A stretch of DNA of 45,998 nt from contig JACPDG010000058.1 in NCBI GenBank assembly GCA_016184125.1, forward strand, positions 1 to 45,998. The letters run 5' to 3'. The translations under genes were made by a program, and so were the position numbers. The stretch is from Candidatus Rokuibacteriota bacterium (GTDB taxonomy: Bacteria > Methylomirabilota > Methylomirabilia > Rokubacteriales > CSP1-6). The notes under the pieces were generated by a model, which searched no databases, was not told the origin of the DNA, and was given only the letters and a program-made list of their open reading frames with translations. This document shows, piece after piece, positions 17,021-26,636 of the stretch (its first letter is position 1; every line of letters begins with the position of its first letter).

Positions 17021-17165
17021 CAATTCCTCTCGAAGGGGGGCTTCGCCCCCCTTCCGAGCCTCCCCCCAGGACGCGTCGCGCCGGCACCGTCCGCGTATGT
17101 GTGGGACAGGGTTCCGCCGCTCCGAGCCGCCCGCCTTCGGTTGCGCCGGCAAAGCCGGCGCTCGG
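17021..17165. repeat. Family II hairpin repeats upstream of murA
   Basis: GAAGGGGGGC-TTC-GCCCCCCTTC (17033-17053) lies directly behind the murA ribosome binding site. After a degenerate stretch, GCCGGC-AAA-GCCGGC lies at about 17146-17160. The next 70 bp to the prmC stop show no clear signal. Confidence 0.8.
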
Positions 17166-17237
17166 AGCGCCTGGCCAGCCCGTTGAGACATTTGTGACGG
17201 TGGGCGTCCGGTCTATCCGTTGCTCGACGTGGCGATA

Positions 17238-18260
17238 TCACGACTGACTCAACGCGTTCCCAACGCCAGGACCCGGGATGATGTCATGACGGCCTGAAGC
17301 GCTCGTGGCGCCGGCAACGCCGGCGTTCCCATCGACGGGGGCTTCGCCCCCGCCGAGCCTCCCCCGTTCGATTGCTCCGGCAAAGCCGGCGCTCGGAGCG
17401 GCCGGCCAACGCGCGGCGACGAACCTCACCGTGCCCGTCAGATCCGCCCGCTGGTCGACGTCTTCATATCCCGAATCACTGAGGAGAGTCGCGGCGACAT
17501 CGGCTTGGCTTCCGCCGGCCGTCTCCACCACCAGTGGGGCGCCGGGTTTCAGGACTCGGCGCGCGTCCGCGATCAACGGGCGGAGGACGCTCAGGCCGTC
17601 GTCGCCGGCTGCCAGGGCGAGGTGGGGATCCCAGTCGCGGACCTCGCGTTGAAGCGACGGAAGCAGCGGCGCCGGCAGGTACGGGGGGTTGGCGACCACC
17701 ATGTCGACGCTGGCGTCACGGACGGGACCGAGCAGGTCCGCGGTCACCACGGCGATACGGTCGCCGAGTCCGAGCGAGGCGGCATTACCACGGGCGACGA
17801 CTGCCGCGGCGGGCGACACATCCACCGCCAGCACGCGGATCTCCGGGCGCTCGGCGGCCATCGCGCACGCGATGCAGCCCGAGCCCGTGCCGACGTCGAC
17901 GACGAGGCGCGCATCTCCGCCGACCAGCGCGAGTGCCCACTCCACCAGCGCCTCGGTCTCCGGACGAGGCACGAGGACGTCGCGCGTCACCCGAACGCGA
18001 ACGCCGCGAAACGCCTCCCAGCCGACGAGCTGCTGGAGCGGCTCACCGGCCGCGCGCCGGCGCACGAGCCCTTCGTAGCGCTCCACGACGTCCGGGACCG
18101 GCGCGCCGTGCGCTCCGAGGTAGATCTCGAACCGACCGACGCCCAGCACGGAGGCCAGGAGCCACTCCGCGTCGTTTCGGGCCGTCGCCACGCCCGCGGC
18201 CTCGAGCTCGGCACTCGCCGCCGTCAGGAGGGCCGCGACGCCGGGGACGCCGGACGTCAC
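17238..18260 (-). CDS. prmC: Release-factor glutamine methyltransferase with repeat-encoded tail
   Basis: Methylates the GGQ glutamine of RF1/RF2. The N-terminal helical domain (about residues 1-80, [27 protein letters not shown]) binds the release factor. The SAM domain shows [16 protein letters not shown] and the catalytic VVANPPYLP. The fold ends near VRFVAARWP (about residue 286). The remaining 50 or so residues (from [11 protein letters not shown]) are encoded by the family II repeat at 17305-17400 and beyond, so the protein is 340 aa instead of 280-290. GTG at 18258-18260 overlaps the prfA stop. Confidence 0.93.
   Translation of the reverse strand: MTSGVPGVAALLTAASAELEAAGVATARNDAEWLLASVLGVGRFEIYLGAHGAPVPDVVERYEGLVRRRAAGEPLQQLVGWEAFRGVRVRVTRDVLVPRPETEALVEWALALVGGDARLVVDVGTGSGCIACAMAAERPEIRVLAVDVSPAAAVVARGNAASLGLGDRIAVVTADLLGPVRDASVDMVVANPPYLPAPLLPSLQREVRDWDPHLALAAGDDGLSVLRPLIADARRVLKPGAPLVVETAGGSQADVAATLLSDSGYEDVDQRADLTGTVRFVAARWPAAPSAGFAGAIERGRLGGGEAPVDGNAGVAGATSASGRHDIIPGPGVGNALSQS
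17305..17400. repeat. Family II hairpin repeats inside the prmC 3' end
   Basis: Plus-strand modules: GCCGGC-AAC-GCCGGC (17310-17324), GGGGGC-TTC-GCCCCC (17337-17351) and a CCGGC-AAA-GCCGG hairpin (17377-17389) with flanks GATTGCT and GCGCTCGG. The AAA-to-AAC loop change leaves the stem intact. The copy is in frame with prmC and adds the [14 protein letters not shown] tail. Confidence 0.85.
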
Positions 18261-19336
18261 CGGCCGCTCTCCACGCGCTCGAGCCGCTCGGCCTGCTCGG
18301 CCGTGGCCAGGGCCTCGATCAGCTCGTCGAGATCGCCCTCGAGCACCGACGGCAGCCGGTGAAGCGTCAGGCCGATCCGGTGGTCGGTCACGCGCGCCTG
18401 CGGGAAGTTGTACGTGCGGATCCGTTCGCTGCGCTCCCCGGTGCCCACCTGGCTCCGGCGGTCTGCGGCGATCGCGGCCTGCTGCTCGTCCTGCGCGCGC
18501 TCGAGGAGCCGGGCACGCAGGACGCGCATGGCCTTCGCCCGGTTCTTGATCTGGGAACGCTCGTCCTGGCACGTCACGACGAGTCCGGTCGGGATGTGCG
18601 TGATGCGGACCGCGGAGTCCGTCGTGTTCACCCCCTGCCCGCCGGGCCCCGAGGCGCGATACACGTCCACGCGAATGTCCCTCTCGTCGACCTTCACGTC
18701 GACGTCCTCGGCCTCGGGCAGGACCGCCACCGTCACCGTCGACGTGTGGATCCGTCCGGCCGACTCGGTGACCGGGACGCGCTGCACGCGGTGCACGCCA
18801 CGCTCGAACTTCAGGCGGCTCCACGCGCCGCGGCCCTGCACGAAGAGGATGACCTCCTTCACCCCCCCCACGCCGGTCATGCTCACGTCCATGACCTCGG
18901 CCTTCCAGCGCTGGCGCTCGGCGCACTTCGTGTACATCCGCATGAGCTCGCCCGCGAACAGGGCCGCCTCGTCTCCGCCCGCGCCCGCGCGGATCTCCAC
19001 GAAGACGTTCTTGTCGTCGTTCGGGTCCTTGGGCAGGAGCAGCCGCTTGAGCTCCTCCTCGAGGGCGAGCCGCCGCGCGTCGAGCTCGTCCGCCTCGGCC
19101 CGTGCAAGCTCGACGAGCTCGCGGTCACCGTCCTCGGCCAGGATGTGCCGGGCCTCGCCGAGCCGCTCGAACACCTTCCGGTATTCGCGGAACCGGTCGA
19201 CGATCTCGACGGTCTCGGCGTGCTCCTTGCGCAGCCGGGCGTACTCTGCCGGCTGCGAGTAGATGGCCGGGTCGGCGAGCGCCCGGGCGATCTCCTCCGA
19301 GCGCTCCTCGATCTGGCGCAGCGTGTCGAACAGCAT
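18257..19336 (-). CDS. prfA: Peptide chain release factor 1
   Basis: Reads UAA/UAG and releases the finished peptide. 359 aa. The codon-recognition tripeptide PVT at 188-190 ([13 protein letters not shown]) marks it as RF1, not RF2. The catalytic GGQ is at 232-234 within [22 protein letters not shown] at 19334-19336. It precedes prmC, which modifies it, with a 4-base overlap; prfA-prmC is a widely conserved pair. A 193-bp gap separates it from rpmE. Confidence 0.98.
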   Translation of the reverse strand: MLFDTLRQIEERSEEIARALADPAIYSQPAEYARLRKEHAETVEIVDRFREYRKVFERLGEARHILAEDGDRELVELARAEADELDARRLALEEELKRLLLPKDPNDDKNVFVEIRAGAGGDEAALFAGELMRMYTKCAERQRWKAEVMDVSMTGVGGVKEVILFVQGRGAWSRLKFERGVHRVQRVPVTESAGRIHTSTVTVAVLPEAEDVDVKVDERDIRVDVYRASGPGGQGVNTTDSAVRITHIPTGLVVTCQDERSQIKNRAKAMRVLRARLLERAQDEQQAAIAADRRSQVGTGERSERIRTYNFPQARVTDHRIGLTLHRLPSVLEGDLDELIEALATAEQAERLERVESGR

Positions 19337-19445
19337 CGTGGGTCAGGGCCTCCCCTCGGGCGCTCGGGTGTCGTGGGTCACCGGTGCATGCGCGTCGGGC
19401 CCGACACGGATGGTGCGCGCGTGCGGCCACCGGGACGAGGAACGG

Positions 19446-19467
19446 CGTCCGGCCGAGGGGCCGGACG
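19446..19467. other. Perfect 9-bp hairpin in the rpmE-prfA gap
   Basis: Arms CGTCCGGCC and GGCCGGACG enclose a 4-nt loop GAGG. No T-run follows on either strand, so it is not a canonical intrinsic terminator. It may be an mRNA structure between rpmE and prfA. The rest of the gap (19337-19529) shows nothing I can name. Confidence 0.5.
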
Positions 19468-19529
19468 GGCCGACGTCTCGCGACGCCGGCGGGCGGGATC
19501 CGGCGGGCGAGGCCCACCGGATGGCGGCG

Positions 19530-19745
19530 CTATCCCGCCGTCGGGGTCTCGCGCTTGTACTTGCGCTGGAACCGCTCGATGCGCCCGGCCGTGTCCATGA
19601 GCTTCTGCCGTCCCGTGAAGAACGGATGGCACTTCGAGCAGACCTCGACGTGGATGGCGGGGCGGGTCGACCGCGTCGGGATGACCTCGCCGCAGGCGCA
19701 GGTGATCGTCGTCTCGATGTAGTCAGGATGAATGCCAGCCTTCAC
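19530..19745 (-). CDS. rpmE: Ribosomal protein bL31, zinc-binding (C+) form
   Basis: Large-subunit protein of 71 aa. Cys pairs CAC (residues 17, 19) and CSKC (36, 39) form the zinc site of the C+ type. The family ends [24 protein letters not shown] and ETPTAG are present. GTG at 19743-19745 ([10 protein letters not shown]) is chosen because GGGAGG lies about 6 nt upstream; the frame extends further but without a binding site. It follows the rho terminator and precedes prfA. Confidence 0.97.
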   Translation of the reverse strand: MKAGIHPDYIETTITCACGEVIPTRSTRPAIHVEVCSKCHPFFTGRQKLMDTAGRIERFQRKYKRETPTAG

Positions 19746-19784
19746 GGCCCACCTCCCGGAAGCACTCACAATACCAGCCGCGTG

Positions 19785-19820
19785 GAGAAAACGCAAAACC
19801 CCCGCGGGGTTGCGGGGGTT
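19785..19820 (-). terminator. Intrinsic terminator after rho
   Basis: On the minus strand, arms AACCCCCGC and GCGGGGGTT (9 bp, loop AACCCC) are followed by TTGCGTTTTCT. It lies 30 nt after the rho stop and 40 nt before the rpmE start, so it separates the two transcription units at least partly. It is the clearest intrinsic terminator in the window. Confidence 0.85.
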
Positions 19821-19849
19821 CGCGGGGCGCGCCCGAGGGCGCGGCGCGC

Positions 19850-21169
19850 CTATCCCATCGAGTGCATCGCGGCCAGGAATTCCTTGTTGGTCCGCGTCTG
19901 CTTCAGCTTGTCGAGCAGCAGCTCCATCGCCTCGACCGGGTTGAGCTGCGAGAGCGCCTTCCGGAGCAGCCAGACCTTCTGGAGCTCGTCCTTCTCGAGG
20001 AGCAGCTCTTCCTTGCGCGTGCCCGACTGCTCGATGTTGATCGTCGGGAAGATCCGCTTGTCCATCAGGCGCCGGTCCAGGTGGACCTCCATGTTGCCGG
20101 TGCCCTTGAACTCCTCGAAGATCACGTCGTCCATGCGGCTGCCGGTGTCGACGATCGCGGTCGCCATGATCGTGAGCGACCCGCCCTCCTCGATGTTCCG
20201 CGCCGTCGCGAAGAACCGCCGCGGCCGCTGGAGCGCGTTGGCGTCGAGGCCGCCGGAGAGGACCTTGCCCGACGACGGGATGATCGCGTTGTGGGCCCGC
20301 GCGAAGCGCGTGAGCGAGTCGAGCAGGATGACCACGTCCCGCTTGTGCTCGACGAGGCGCTTGGCCTTCTCGATGACCATGTCGGCCACCTGGATGTGAC
20401 GCTGCGGCGGCTCGTCGAAGGTCGACGAGATGACCTCGCCCTTCACCGTCCGCTGCATGTCCGTCACCTCCTCGGGCCGCTCGTCGATGAGCAGCACGAT
20501 GAGGTACACCTCGGGGTGGTTGTGCGCGATCGCGTGCGCGATCGACTGCAGCATCATCGTCTTGCCCGTGCGCGGCGCCGCCACGATCATGCCGCGCTGC
20601 CCCTTGCCGATCGGGCTGAGCAGGTCCATCACGCGCGTGGTGAGGTCCTCGGCGTCGTGCTCCAGCCGGAGCCGCTCCATCGGGTAGAGCGGGGTCAGGT
20701 TGTCGAAGAAGATCTTCTCCCGCGCCTGCTCCGGCGTCTCGTAGTTGATCGCCTCGACCTTGAGCAGCGCGAAGTAGCGCTCGGTGTCCTTGGGTGGCCG
20801 GACCTGCCCCGAGATCGTGTCGCCCGTGCGGAGGTCGAAACGGCGGATCTGGGAGGGCGACACGTAGATGTCGTCCGGCCCCGGGAGGTAGTTGTAGTCC
20901 GGCGCGCGCAGGAACCCGAAGCCGTCGGGCAGGACCTCGAGCACGCCCTCCGCGTAGATGAGCCCGTCCTTCTCCGCCTGCGCCTGGAGGATCTTGAAGA
21001 TCAGCTCCTGCTTGCGGAGCCCACTCGTGTGCGCGGCGTTCAGCTCGCGCGCGATCCCGTTCAGCTCGGTGATCGATTTCTGCTTCAGCTCGCTGAGGCT
21101 CATGCCGGGCGTCGCCTGCGGCGACGTCTCGGCGGCACTGGGCTGGACGCGTTCTCGGCGGGCGCTCAT
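19850..21169 (-). CDS. rho: Transcription termination factor Rho
   Basis: Hexameric RNA helicase that ends transcription. 439 aa. The N-terminal Rho domain ([21 protein letters not shown]) is followed by the cold-shock-like RNA-binding domain ([37 protein letters not shown]). The ATPase domain has Walker [23 protein letters not shown], and the Q/R-loop region [12 protein letters not shown] and [22 protein letters not shown] at 21167-21169, with Met23 (MSLSELKQ) as an alternative. A 130-nt leader precedes it, as expected for a gene often controlled through its own termination. Confidence 0.98.
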   Translation of the reverse strand: MSARRERVQPSAAETSPQATPGMSLSELKQKSITELNGIARELNAAHTSGLRKQELIFKILQAQAEKDGLIYAEGVLEVLPDGFGFLRAPDYNYLPGPDDIYVSPSQIRRFDLRTGDTISGQVRPPKDTERYFALLKVEAINYETPEQAREKIFFDNLTPLYPMERLRLEHDAEDLTTRVMDLLSPIGKGQRGMIVAAPRTGKTMMLQSIAHAIAHNHPEVYLIVLLIDERPEEVTDMQRTVKGEVISSTFDEPPQRHIQVADMVIEKAKRLVEHKRDVVILLDSLTRFARAHNAIIPSSGKVLSGGLDANALQRPRRFFATARNIEEGGSLTIMATAIVDTGSRMDDVIFEEFKGTGNMEVHLDRRLMDKRIFPTINIEQSGTRKEELLLEKDELQKVWLLRKALSQLNPVEAMELLLDKLKQTRTNKEFLAAMHSMG

Positions 21170-21270
21170 TGGGCGGCTCCGGGCGCGACGACGGGGCGTC
21201 GCACGAATGAAGTGGTCGCTCGGTTACGCTCGGGGCTGTTGTCTACGAGGGCGGCGAACTACTGCCAGCG

Positions 21271-21302
21271 GTCATACTCCCATTCCGTCGCGGACTTGTC
21301 AA
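21271..21302 (-). promoter_or_regulatory. Candidate rho promoter
   Basis: The -35 box TTGACA (21297-21302) is perfect. Two -10 candidates are GAGTAT (21274-21279, 17-nt spacer) and TATGAC (21271-21276, 20-nt spacer). It would give a leader of about 100 nt before rho. It lies between the end of the SurA-like gene and rho. Confidence 0.55.
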
Positions 21303-21351
21303 CGCTTTCATCCGTTCCCGGACGGAGTGCCCGGCGCCGCCGGACGCCGGG

Positions 21352-22428
21352 TCACAAGCGGACTTCGATGATCGCTCTCTGCTTGAGCTCCTTCAGCCAC
21401 GCGTCCAGTCGTGCCTCGTACTTGTCCCGCATGAGAATCTCGCGGATCTGCTGGCGCACGCGCTGGAGCGCATCGCCCTCGAGCGCCTCCTTCTCCTCGA
21501 GGCGGAAGATGTGCCAGCCGAGGGGCGAGCGATACGGACGCGACACCTCCCCGCGGCCGAGCGCCACGATCTGCGCCTCGACGTCCTGCGCGAGCTCGCC
21601 GCGCTTGAGGGTGCCGAGGTCGCCGCCGTCCTTCGCCGTGGCATCGCCCGAGTGCTTGCGGGCGAGCTCCGCGAAGTCCGCGCCGCGCACGAGCTCGCCG
21701 TACAGCGCTTCGGCGCGCTCCCGGGCGCGCTCCCAGGCGGCATCGGACGCGCCCTCGGGCAGGACCAGGAGGTGCCGCGCATGGTACGTGAGCCCGGTCT
21801 CGAGCTTCGCTCGGTTCTGCTCGAGATAGCGGTCGATCTCCGCCTCCATGACGGAGATGCGCATGGTGACCTTGCGCCGCACCACCTTCGCGACGCGGAT
21901 CCGCTCGCGCGTCCGCTTGCGGAGGGCATCCATCGAGAAGCCCTGGGCCCGGAGCATCGCGTGCAGCTCCTCCTCGCTGTGCACGCCGACCCTCTTCATG
22001 ATGTCCGCGAGCTCCTCGGCGACCTCGGCATCGTCCACCACGATGTCCTTCGCCTCCTGGAGCTGGAGCCGCGTGTCGATCATGCGGTTCAGGAACTGCC
22101 GCGCGAGCTCGTCGTCGCCGGGTCCGGGCCGCTGGCGGTTCTCCTGCCGGTAGACGGCAATCGCCTCGAGCAGCTCGCCCCAGGTGATCGCGTCGTTGTT
22201 CACGACCGCGACGATCCGGTCGGCGATCAACCCGTCGGCGACCGGTGGCTCGCGGCGGTCGGGCGGCCGCTCGACGCGGGCCGGGTCCCCGGCTGCCGCA
22301 CCGATCGGCGCGCGGGCGGCCGGTGTGCGCTCCGCCGACTTGCCGAGGAACGGAACCCACCGCGGGACGGCGCACCCCGAAACCAAGAGCGGGACGAGCA
22401 CGACGGCCAGCCCGAGACGTGACGTCAT
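21352..22428 (-). CDS. SurA/PpiC-type peptidyl-prolyl isomerase lipoprotein
   Basis: Periplasmic chaperone/isomerase for outer-membrane proteins. 358 aa starting MTSRLGLAVVLVPLLVSGCAVP, which contains a lipobox-like LVSGC (Cys19), so it is probably lipid-anchored. The SurA N-domain begins RIVAVVNNDAITWGELLEAI. One parvulin domain is visible (YHARHLLVLPEGASDAAWE to GDLGTLKRGELAQDVEAQI and SPLGWHIFRLEEKE); E. coli SurA has two. ATG at 22426-22428 overlaps the mfd TGA (ATGA). A PrsA-like foldase is the other reading. Confidence 0.92.
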   Translation of the reverse strand: MTSRLGLAVVLVPLLVSGCAVPRWVPFLGKSAERTPAARAPIGAAAGDPARVERPPDRREPPVADGLIADRIVAVVNNDAITWGELLEAIAVYRQENRQRPGPGDDELARQFLNRMIDTRLQLQEAKDIVVDDAEVAEELADIMKRVGVHSEEELHAMLRAQGFSMDALRKRTRERIRVAKVVRRKVTMRISVMEAEIDRYLEQNRAKLETGLTYHARHLLVLPEGASDAAWERARERAEALYGELVRGADFAELARKHSGDATAKDGGDLGTLKRGELAQDVEAQIVALGRGEVSRPYRSPLGWHIFRLEEKEALEGDALQRVRQQIREILMRDKYEARLDAWLKELKQRAIIEVRL

Positions 22429-25400
22429 GGGCGACCGAGCTCTCCCAGCAGCGCGAGGATCGAGTCGCGCACGGCCGGCCACTGGCCGGCGGCGATCGCC
22501 GCCTCGAGCGTGAACTCCCGCTTCATCCTGAGCCGCCCGCGGCTCGCGTGCATCAGCCGCACGAGCCGGCCGGGATCGACCGTGGTCCCGGGAGTGAACG
22601 TCACGAGCGCCTTGCCTCGCCCCGCCTCGATCTTCTCGATGCCGAGCCGGCGGGCGGCCGCGCGGACCTGCACGATATCGATGAGCTGGGCCGCCGGCGG
22701 CGGCATCGGGCCGAACCGGTCCGTGAGCTCCAGAGACAGCTCGGCGAGCTCAGGCTCGCTCGTGACGGCGGTGAGCCGCTTGTAGAGCGCCAGACGCTGG
22801 TTGACCTCGGGAACGTAGTCTTCGGGCAGGTACCCTTCGACATCCACGCTGACCACCGGCTCCACGGCGGGAGCCGCTTCTTGGCCGCCCAATTCTCGCA
22901 CAGCCTCGGTCAGAAGCTTCGAGTAAAGATCGAAGCCGACCGCGGCGATGTGCCCGTGCTGCTCGGGGCCCAGGAGGTTCCCGGCCCCCCGGATCTCGAG
23001 ATCCCGGAGCGCCAGCTTGAAGCCCGAGCCGAGCTCGGTCAGCTCCTGGAGCGCCCGCAGCCTCCGCTGGGCCTGGTCGTCCACCCGTCCGTCCGCGGGC
23101 ACGAACAAGTACGCGTACGCCTGCTGGCGCTCGCGCCCGACGCGCCCGCGGAGCTGGTAGAGCTGGGCCAGGCCGAACCGATCCGCCCGGTTCACGATGA
23201 TCGTGTTGGAGGCGGGGATGTCGAGCCCCGACTCCACGATCGCGGTCGAGACGAGCACGTCCGCCTGCCCCGTGATGAACTTCACCATCGCGGCCTCGAG
23301 CTCCCGCTCGCCCATCTGGCCGTGCGCCATGACGATCCGGGCGCCGGGCACGAGGTCCTGGAGGAACCGGACCATCGACACGAGCGACTGCACCCGGTTG
23401 TGCACGAAGAACACCTGGCCGCCGCGCTCGAGCTCGTGCGTGATCGCGTCCCGGATCGTCTTCGGGTTGAAGCGGCGGACGAACGTCTCGACGGGCAGCC
23501 GGTCGAGCGGCGGCGTCTCGATGACCGACATGTCCCGCACGCCGGACAGCGCCATGTAGAGCGTGCGCGGGATCGGCGTCGCCGTCATCGAGAGCACGTC
23601 CACGGACGTGCGCATCTGCTTGATGCGCTCCTTGTGCCCGACGCCGAACCGGTGCTCCTCGTCGACGACGAGCAGGCCCAGGTTCTTGAACTGCACGTCC
23701 TTCGAGAACAGCCGGTGCGTGCCGATCACGACGTCGACGGTGCCGTTCGCGAGCCCCTGGACGACCGTCTTCTGCTCCTTCGGCGAGCGGAACCGCGAGA
23801 GCAGCTCGACCTTCGCCGGGAACGGCGCGAACCGCTCGGAGAAGGTCGTCCAGTGCTGGTGCGCGAGCACCGTCGTCGGCACGAGCACCGCCGCCTGGAA
23901 TCCGTCGGCGACGGCCTTGAAGGCCGCGCGCAGCGCGACCTCGGTCTTGCCGTACCCGACGTCGCCGGCGATCAGCCGATCCATCGGCTGCGTGCGCTCC
24001 ATGTCGCGCCTGGTCTCGTCGATGGTCCGGAGCTGGTCGGGCGTCTCCTCGAAGCGGAACGCGGCCTCGAACTCGCGCTGCCACGGCGCGTCCGGCGAGA
24101 ACGCGTGGCCGCCCGTGACGCTTCGCCGCGCGTAGAGCTTCAGGAGCTCCTCCGCCATCTCGCGCAGCGCCGCGCGCACCGACTCCTTCACGCGCTGCCA
24201 CGACGTGCCGCCGAGGCGGTCGAGCCGGCTGCCGGCGGTGGTGTCGCCCCCGAGGTACTTCGAGATGAGGTCGAGGCGCACCACCGGCAGGTAGAGCTGG
24301 TTACCCTCCGCGTACTCGAGCAGCAGGAAGTCGCCGTCTCGGTCTCCGATCTTCATCGTCCGGAGCCCCAGGTAGCGACCGATCCCATGGTCCTCGTGGA
24401 CCACGAGGTCGCCGACCTCGAGGTCGGTGAACGAGGTGATCGCCGCGCCGCGCTGGTACTTGGGCCGCCTCAGCGACCGGCGGCGGGCGCCGAAGAGCTC
24501 CTGCTCGGTGAGGACGATGAGCCCGAGCTCGGGGATCGAGAAGCCGCTCCCGCACTCGCCGACCATGACGCCGAGCGGCTCGTCGCCGACGAGCGTGCCG
24601 ACGGCAAGCGCCTCGAGACCGTGCTCCCGCAGGATCTCGCGCACGTGCTCGGCCTGCCGCTCGTCGCCGGCGACGAGCCGCACCGTGAAGCCTTCGTGCC
24701 GCCACTCGGCGAGCGCCGTCGCCACCTGCGTGAACGCCCCGGTCGATCTCGGAACGGACCGCGTGTCGAGAAGGATCTCCCCCGGCCGCGCCGTGTCCGG
24801 TCCGTCGGCCGTCCCGGCGACGAGCGTGAGGATCACGAGCTGGCGCCCGCCAAGACGGCCGGCGAGCGGCTTCGCGTCGGGCGCCTCCTCGCGCGGGCGA
24901 TCGAGCAGCGTCAGTCTCTCCACCACCGCCGGGGCCGACGCCGGCAGGTACTCGAGGAGCGTCGTCTGTGACCCCTCGCCGCCCGTGAGGGGCAGGAGCA
25001 GCAGTTCGTCGATCGGCCCGACGGAGCGCTGGGTGGTCGGATCGAAGAGCCGGATGGAGTCGACGTCGTCCCCGAAGAACTCGAGCCTGACCGGGCTCGT
25101 GTGCGCCGGGGAGAACACGTCCACGATGCCGCCCCGCACACTCCACTGGCCCACCTCGACGACGGTGTCCACGCGCTCGTACCCGCCCTCCCCGAGCGCA
25201 TCCATCAGCAGCTCGCGGTCGAGGCTGTCGCCGACGGCGATCCTGAGCACGTTCGCCGAGAACTCGGCCGGCCGCGGCAGCGACAGGTCGAGGCCCGCCG
25301 GCGTGGCCACGACGACGATGGGCTCGCCGGCGAGCAGCCGCCGGCAGATCGCGGCTCGCTCGGCATCCGCCTCGCGGTGATGCCCGCCGCGCCACAGCCG

Positions 25401-25637
25401 CGGCTCGGGCTCCGGGAACTCCACCACGGGCGCGCCGAAGAACCGGAGGTCCTGCGTCCACCGGTGCGCTTCGGGGAGCCCGGCAGCGACCACCAGGATC
25501 GCGCGCGGATGCGTGGCGTGCAGGCTCGCGACAACGAGCGCCCGCGCGGCGCCTGTGAGACCGGCGACACGCAGGCGAACCTCGCCCTCGGCGAAGCGTT
25601 TCGCCAGGTCTTCGAACGGTCGCCAGCCCTTCAGCAT
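22425..25637 (-). CDS. mfd: Transcription-repair coupling factor
   Basis: DNA translocase that removes stalled RNA polymerase at lesions and recruits UvrA. 1070 aa. The UvrB-like N-terminal region, the CarD-like RNA-polymerase-binding domain (SFTDLEVGDLVVHEDHGIGRYLGL) and the RecG-like motor are present. Motor motifs are Walker A AGDVGYGKTEVALRAAFKA, DEEH in LLVVDEEHRFGVGHKERIK and TATPIPRTLYMALSGVRD. The C-terminal D7 domain ends LLGELGRP. ATG at 25635-25637. It precedes the SurA-like gene with a 4-base overlap, an order found in several proteobacterial groups. Confidence 0.97.
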   Translation of the reverse strand: MLKGWRPFEDLAKRFAEGEVRLRVAGLTGAARALVVASLHATHPRAILVVAAGLPEAHRWTQDLRFFGAPVVEFPEPEPRLWRGGHHREADAERAAICRRLLAGEPIVVVATPAGLDLSLPRPAEFSANVLRIAVGDSLDRELLMDALGEGGYERVDTVVEVGQWSVRGGIVDVFSPAHTSPVRLEFFGDDVDSIRLFDPTTQRSVGPIDELLLLPLTGGEGSQTTLLEYLPASAPAVVERLTLLDRPREEAPDAKPLAGRLGGRQLVILTLVAGTADGPDTARPGEILLDTRSVPRSTGAFTQVATALAEWRHEGFTVRLVAGDERQAEHVREILREHGLEALAVGTLVGDEPLGVMVGECGSGFSIPELGLIVLTEQELFGARRRSLRRPKYQRGAAITSFTDLEVGDLVVHEDHGIGRYLGLRTMKIGDRDGDFLLLEYAEGNQLYLPVVRLDLISKYLGGDTTAGSRLDRLGGTSWQRVKESVRAALREMAEELLKLYARRSVTGGHAFSPDAPWQREFEAAFRFEETPDQLRTIDETRRDMERTQPMDRLIAGDVGYGKTEVALRAAFKAVADGFQAAVLVPTTVLAHQHWTTFSERFAPFPAKVELLSRFRSPKEQKTVVQGLANGTVDVVIGTHRLFSKDVQFKNLGLLVVDEEHRFGVGHKERIKQMRTSVDVLSMTATPIPRTLYMALSGVRDMSVIETPPLDRLPVETFVRRFNPKTIRDAITHELERGGQVFFVHNRVQSLVSMVRFLQDLVPGARIVMAHGQMGERELEAAMVKFITGQADVLVSTAIVESGLDIPASNTIIVNRADRFGLAQLYQLRGRVGRERQQAYAYLFVPADGRVDDQAQRRLRALQELTELGSGFKLALRDLEIRGAGNLLGPEQHGHIAAVGFDLYSKLLTEAVRELGGQEAAPAVEPVVSVDVEGYLPEDYVPEVNQRLALYKRLTAVTSEPELAELSLELTDRFGPMPPPAAQLIDIVQVRAAARRLGIEKIEAGRGKALVTFTPGTTVDPGRLVRLMHASRGRLRMKREFTLEAAIAAGQWPAVRDSILALLGELGRP

Positions 25638-25674
25638 CCGGACCGTCTCACGGTATCACGGCCGTCCGAGGGAA

Positions 25675-25920
25675 GTGGGGGCCCCGACATGGCCCCCACA
25701 CCCCCCGCGCTCGGAAGCGCCCCGGGGAACCCGGGGCGCTCCTCGATTCGCGTTCCTCGGACCGTCAAAGCCGGCGCGGGCCGCCGCCTTTCGACGCCGA
25801 CGACACGATGCGCCGCGTTCGAGCGGCGGCTTTGCCGCCGCAATCGAGGGGGGAGGCAGGGCGAGAGCGGGCCGCAAGGCCCGCTCCGCCCGTCGGAAGG
25901 GGGGCGAAGCCCCCCTCCGA
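25675..25920. repeat. Compound family I plus family II repeat in the rex-mfd gap
   Basis: The 288-bp gap is almost wholly repeat. A family I unit at 25675-25760 has arms GGGGGCC/GGCCCCC around CCGACAT, then an 11-bp hairpin with arms AGCGCCCCGGG and CCCGGGGCGCT around GAA. A family II unit (25825-25860) in inverted orientation follows. Its stem is GGCGGC/GCCGCC in place of GCCGGC/GCCGGC, a compensated change that keeps pairing. GGGGGGC-GAA-GCCCCCC lies directly behind the rex stop. Confidence 0.85.
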
Positions 25921-25925
25921 GGAAA

Positions 25926-26570
25926 TTAGCGTCCGGATCGGGCGAGGTAGAACGACAGCGTCTCGAGCTCGATCGAGAGGTCGACGTTCTTCAGGCGGAC
26001 CTCGCGCGGCACGCGGAGGCGCGCCGGCGCGAAGTTCAGCACGGCGCGGATCCCGGCGCCGACCAGGAGATCGGTGACCGGTTGTGCGGCCTCGGGTGGC
26101 ACGGCGAGGATCGCGATCTGGATGCCCCGGGCACGCACCTCGCGCGCCAGGTCGCGCGTCGAGAGGATCGGCGTCCCGTCGACGGCGCCCGCCTTCGACG
26201 GGTCCTCGTCGAAGATCGCGACGATCTTGAACCCCTGGCGCCCGAAGCCCTTGTAGTGGAAGAGCGCGGAGCCCAGGTTGCCGAACCCGACGAGCGCCAC
26301 TGACCACTCGCGGTCGAGGCCGAGGATCTTCTGGAGCTCGGCCTTCAGCCCCGACACGTAGTACCCGATGCCGCGCACGCCGAACTGGCCGAAGTAGGCG
26401 AGGTCCTTCCGCACCTGCGCGGAGTTCAGGTTGAAGCGCTCCGCGAGGTCCTGCGACGAGATCGTCTTCACGCCGTCCTCCTCGAGCTGCAGGAGACAGC
26501 GTGTGTACACGGAGAGACGCCGGATCGTCATCTCCGGGATCTTCGGCAGGCGGTAGCTGGAACGGGCCAT
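25926..26570 (-). CDS. rex: Redox-sensing transcriptional repressor Rex
   Basis: Senses the NADH/NAD+ ratio and represses respiratory and fermentative genes. 214 aa. The N-terminal winged helix (IPEMTIRRLSVYTRCLLQL, SSQDLAERFNLNSAQVRKDLAYFGQFGVRGIGY) and the C-terminal Rossmann domain with VGFGNLGSALFHYKGF are typical. ATG at 26568-26570 has CAGGA directly upstream. It follows atpE after 66 nt, so it may be co-transcribed with the ATPase genes. I found no clear Rex operator near the nuo or atp promoters. Confidence 0.96.
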   Translation of the reverse strand: MARSSYRLPKIPEMTIRRLSVYTRCLLQLEEDGVKTISSQDLAERFNLNSAQVRKDLAYFGQFGVRGIGYYVSGLKAELQKILGLDREWSVALVGFGNLGSALFHYKGFGRQGFKIVAIFDEDPSKAGAVDGTPILSTRDLAREVRARGIQIAILAVPPEAAQPVTDLLVGAGIRAVLNFAPARLRVPREVRLKNVDLSIELETLSFYLARSGR

Positions 26571-26636
26571 TCCTGGAATGCGGCCGGCGGGGCCGGACCG
26601 ACCCCGCCAGCGACCGAGCGGGTCCCTGCGCGTTCG

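Noticed and set aside
19446..19467. Terminator between rpmE and prfA
   Set aside because: The stem is perfect but no T-run follows on the minus strand, so I list it only as a hairpin.
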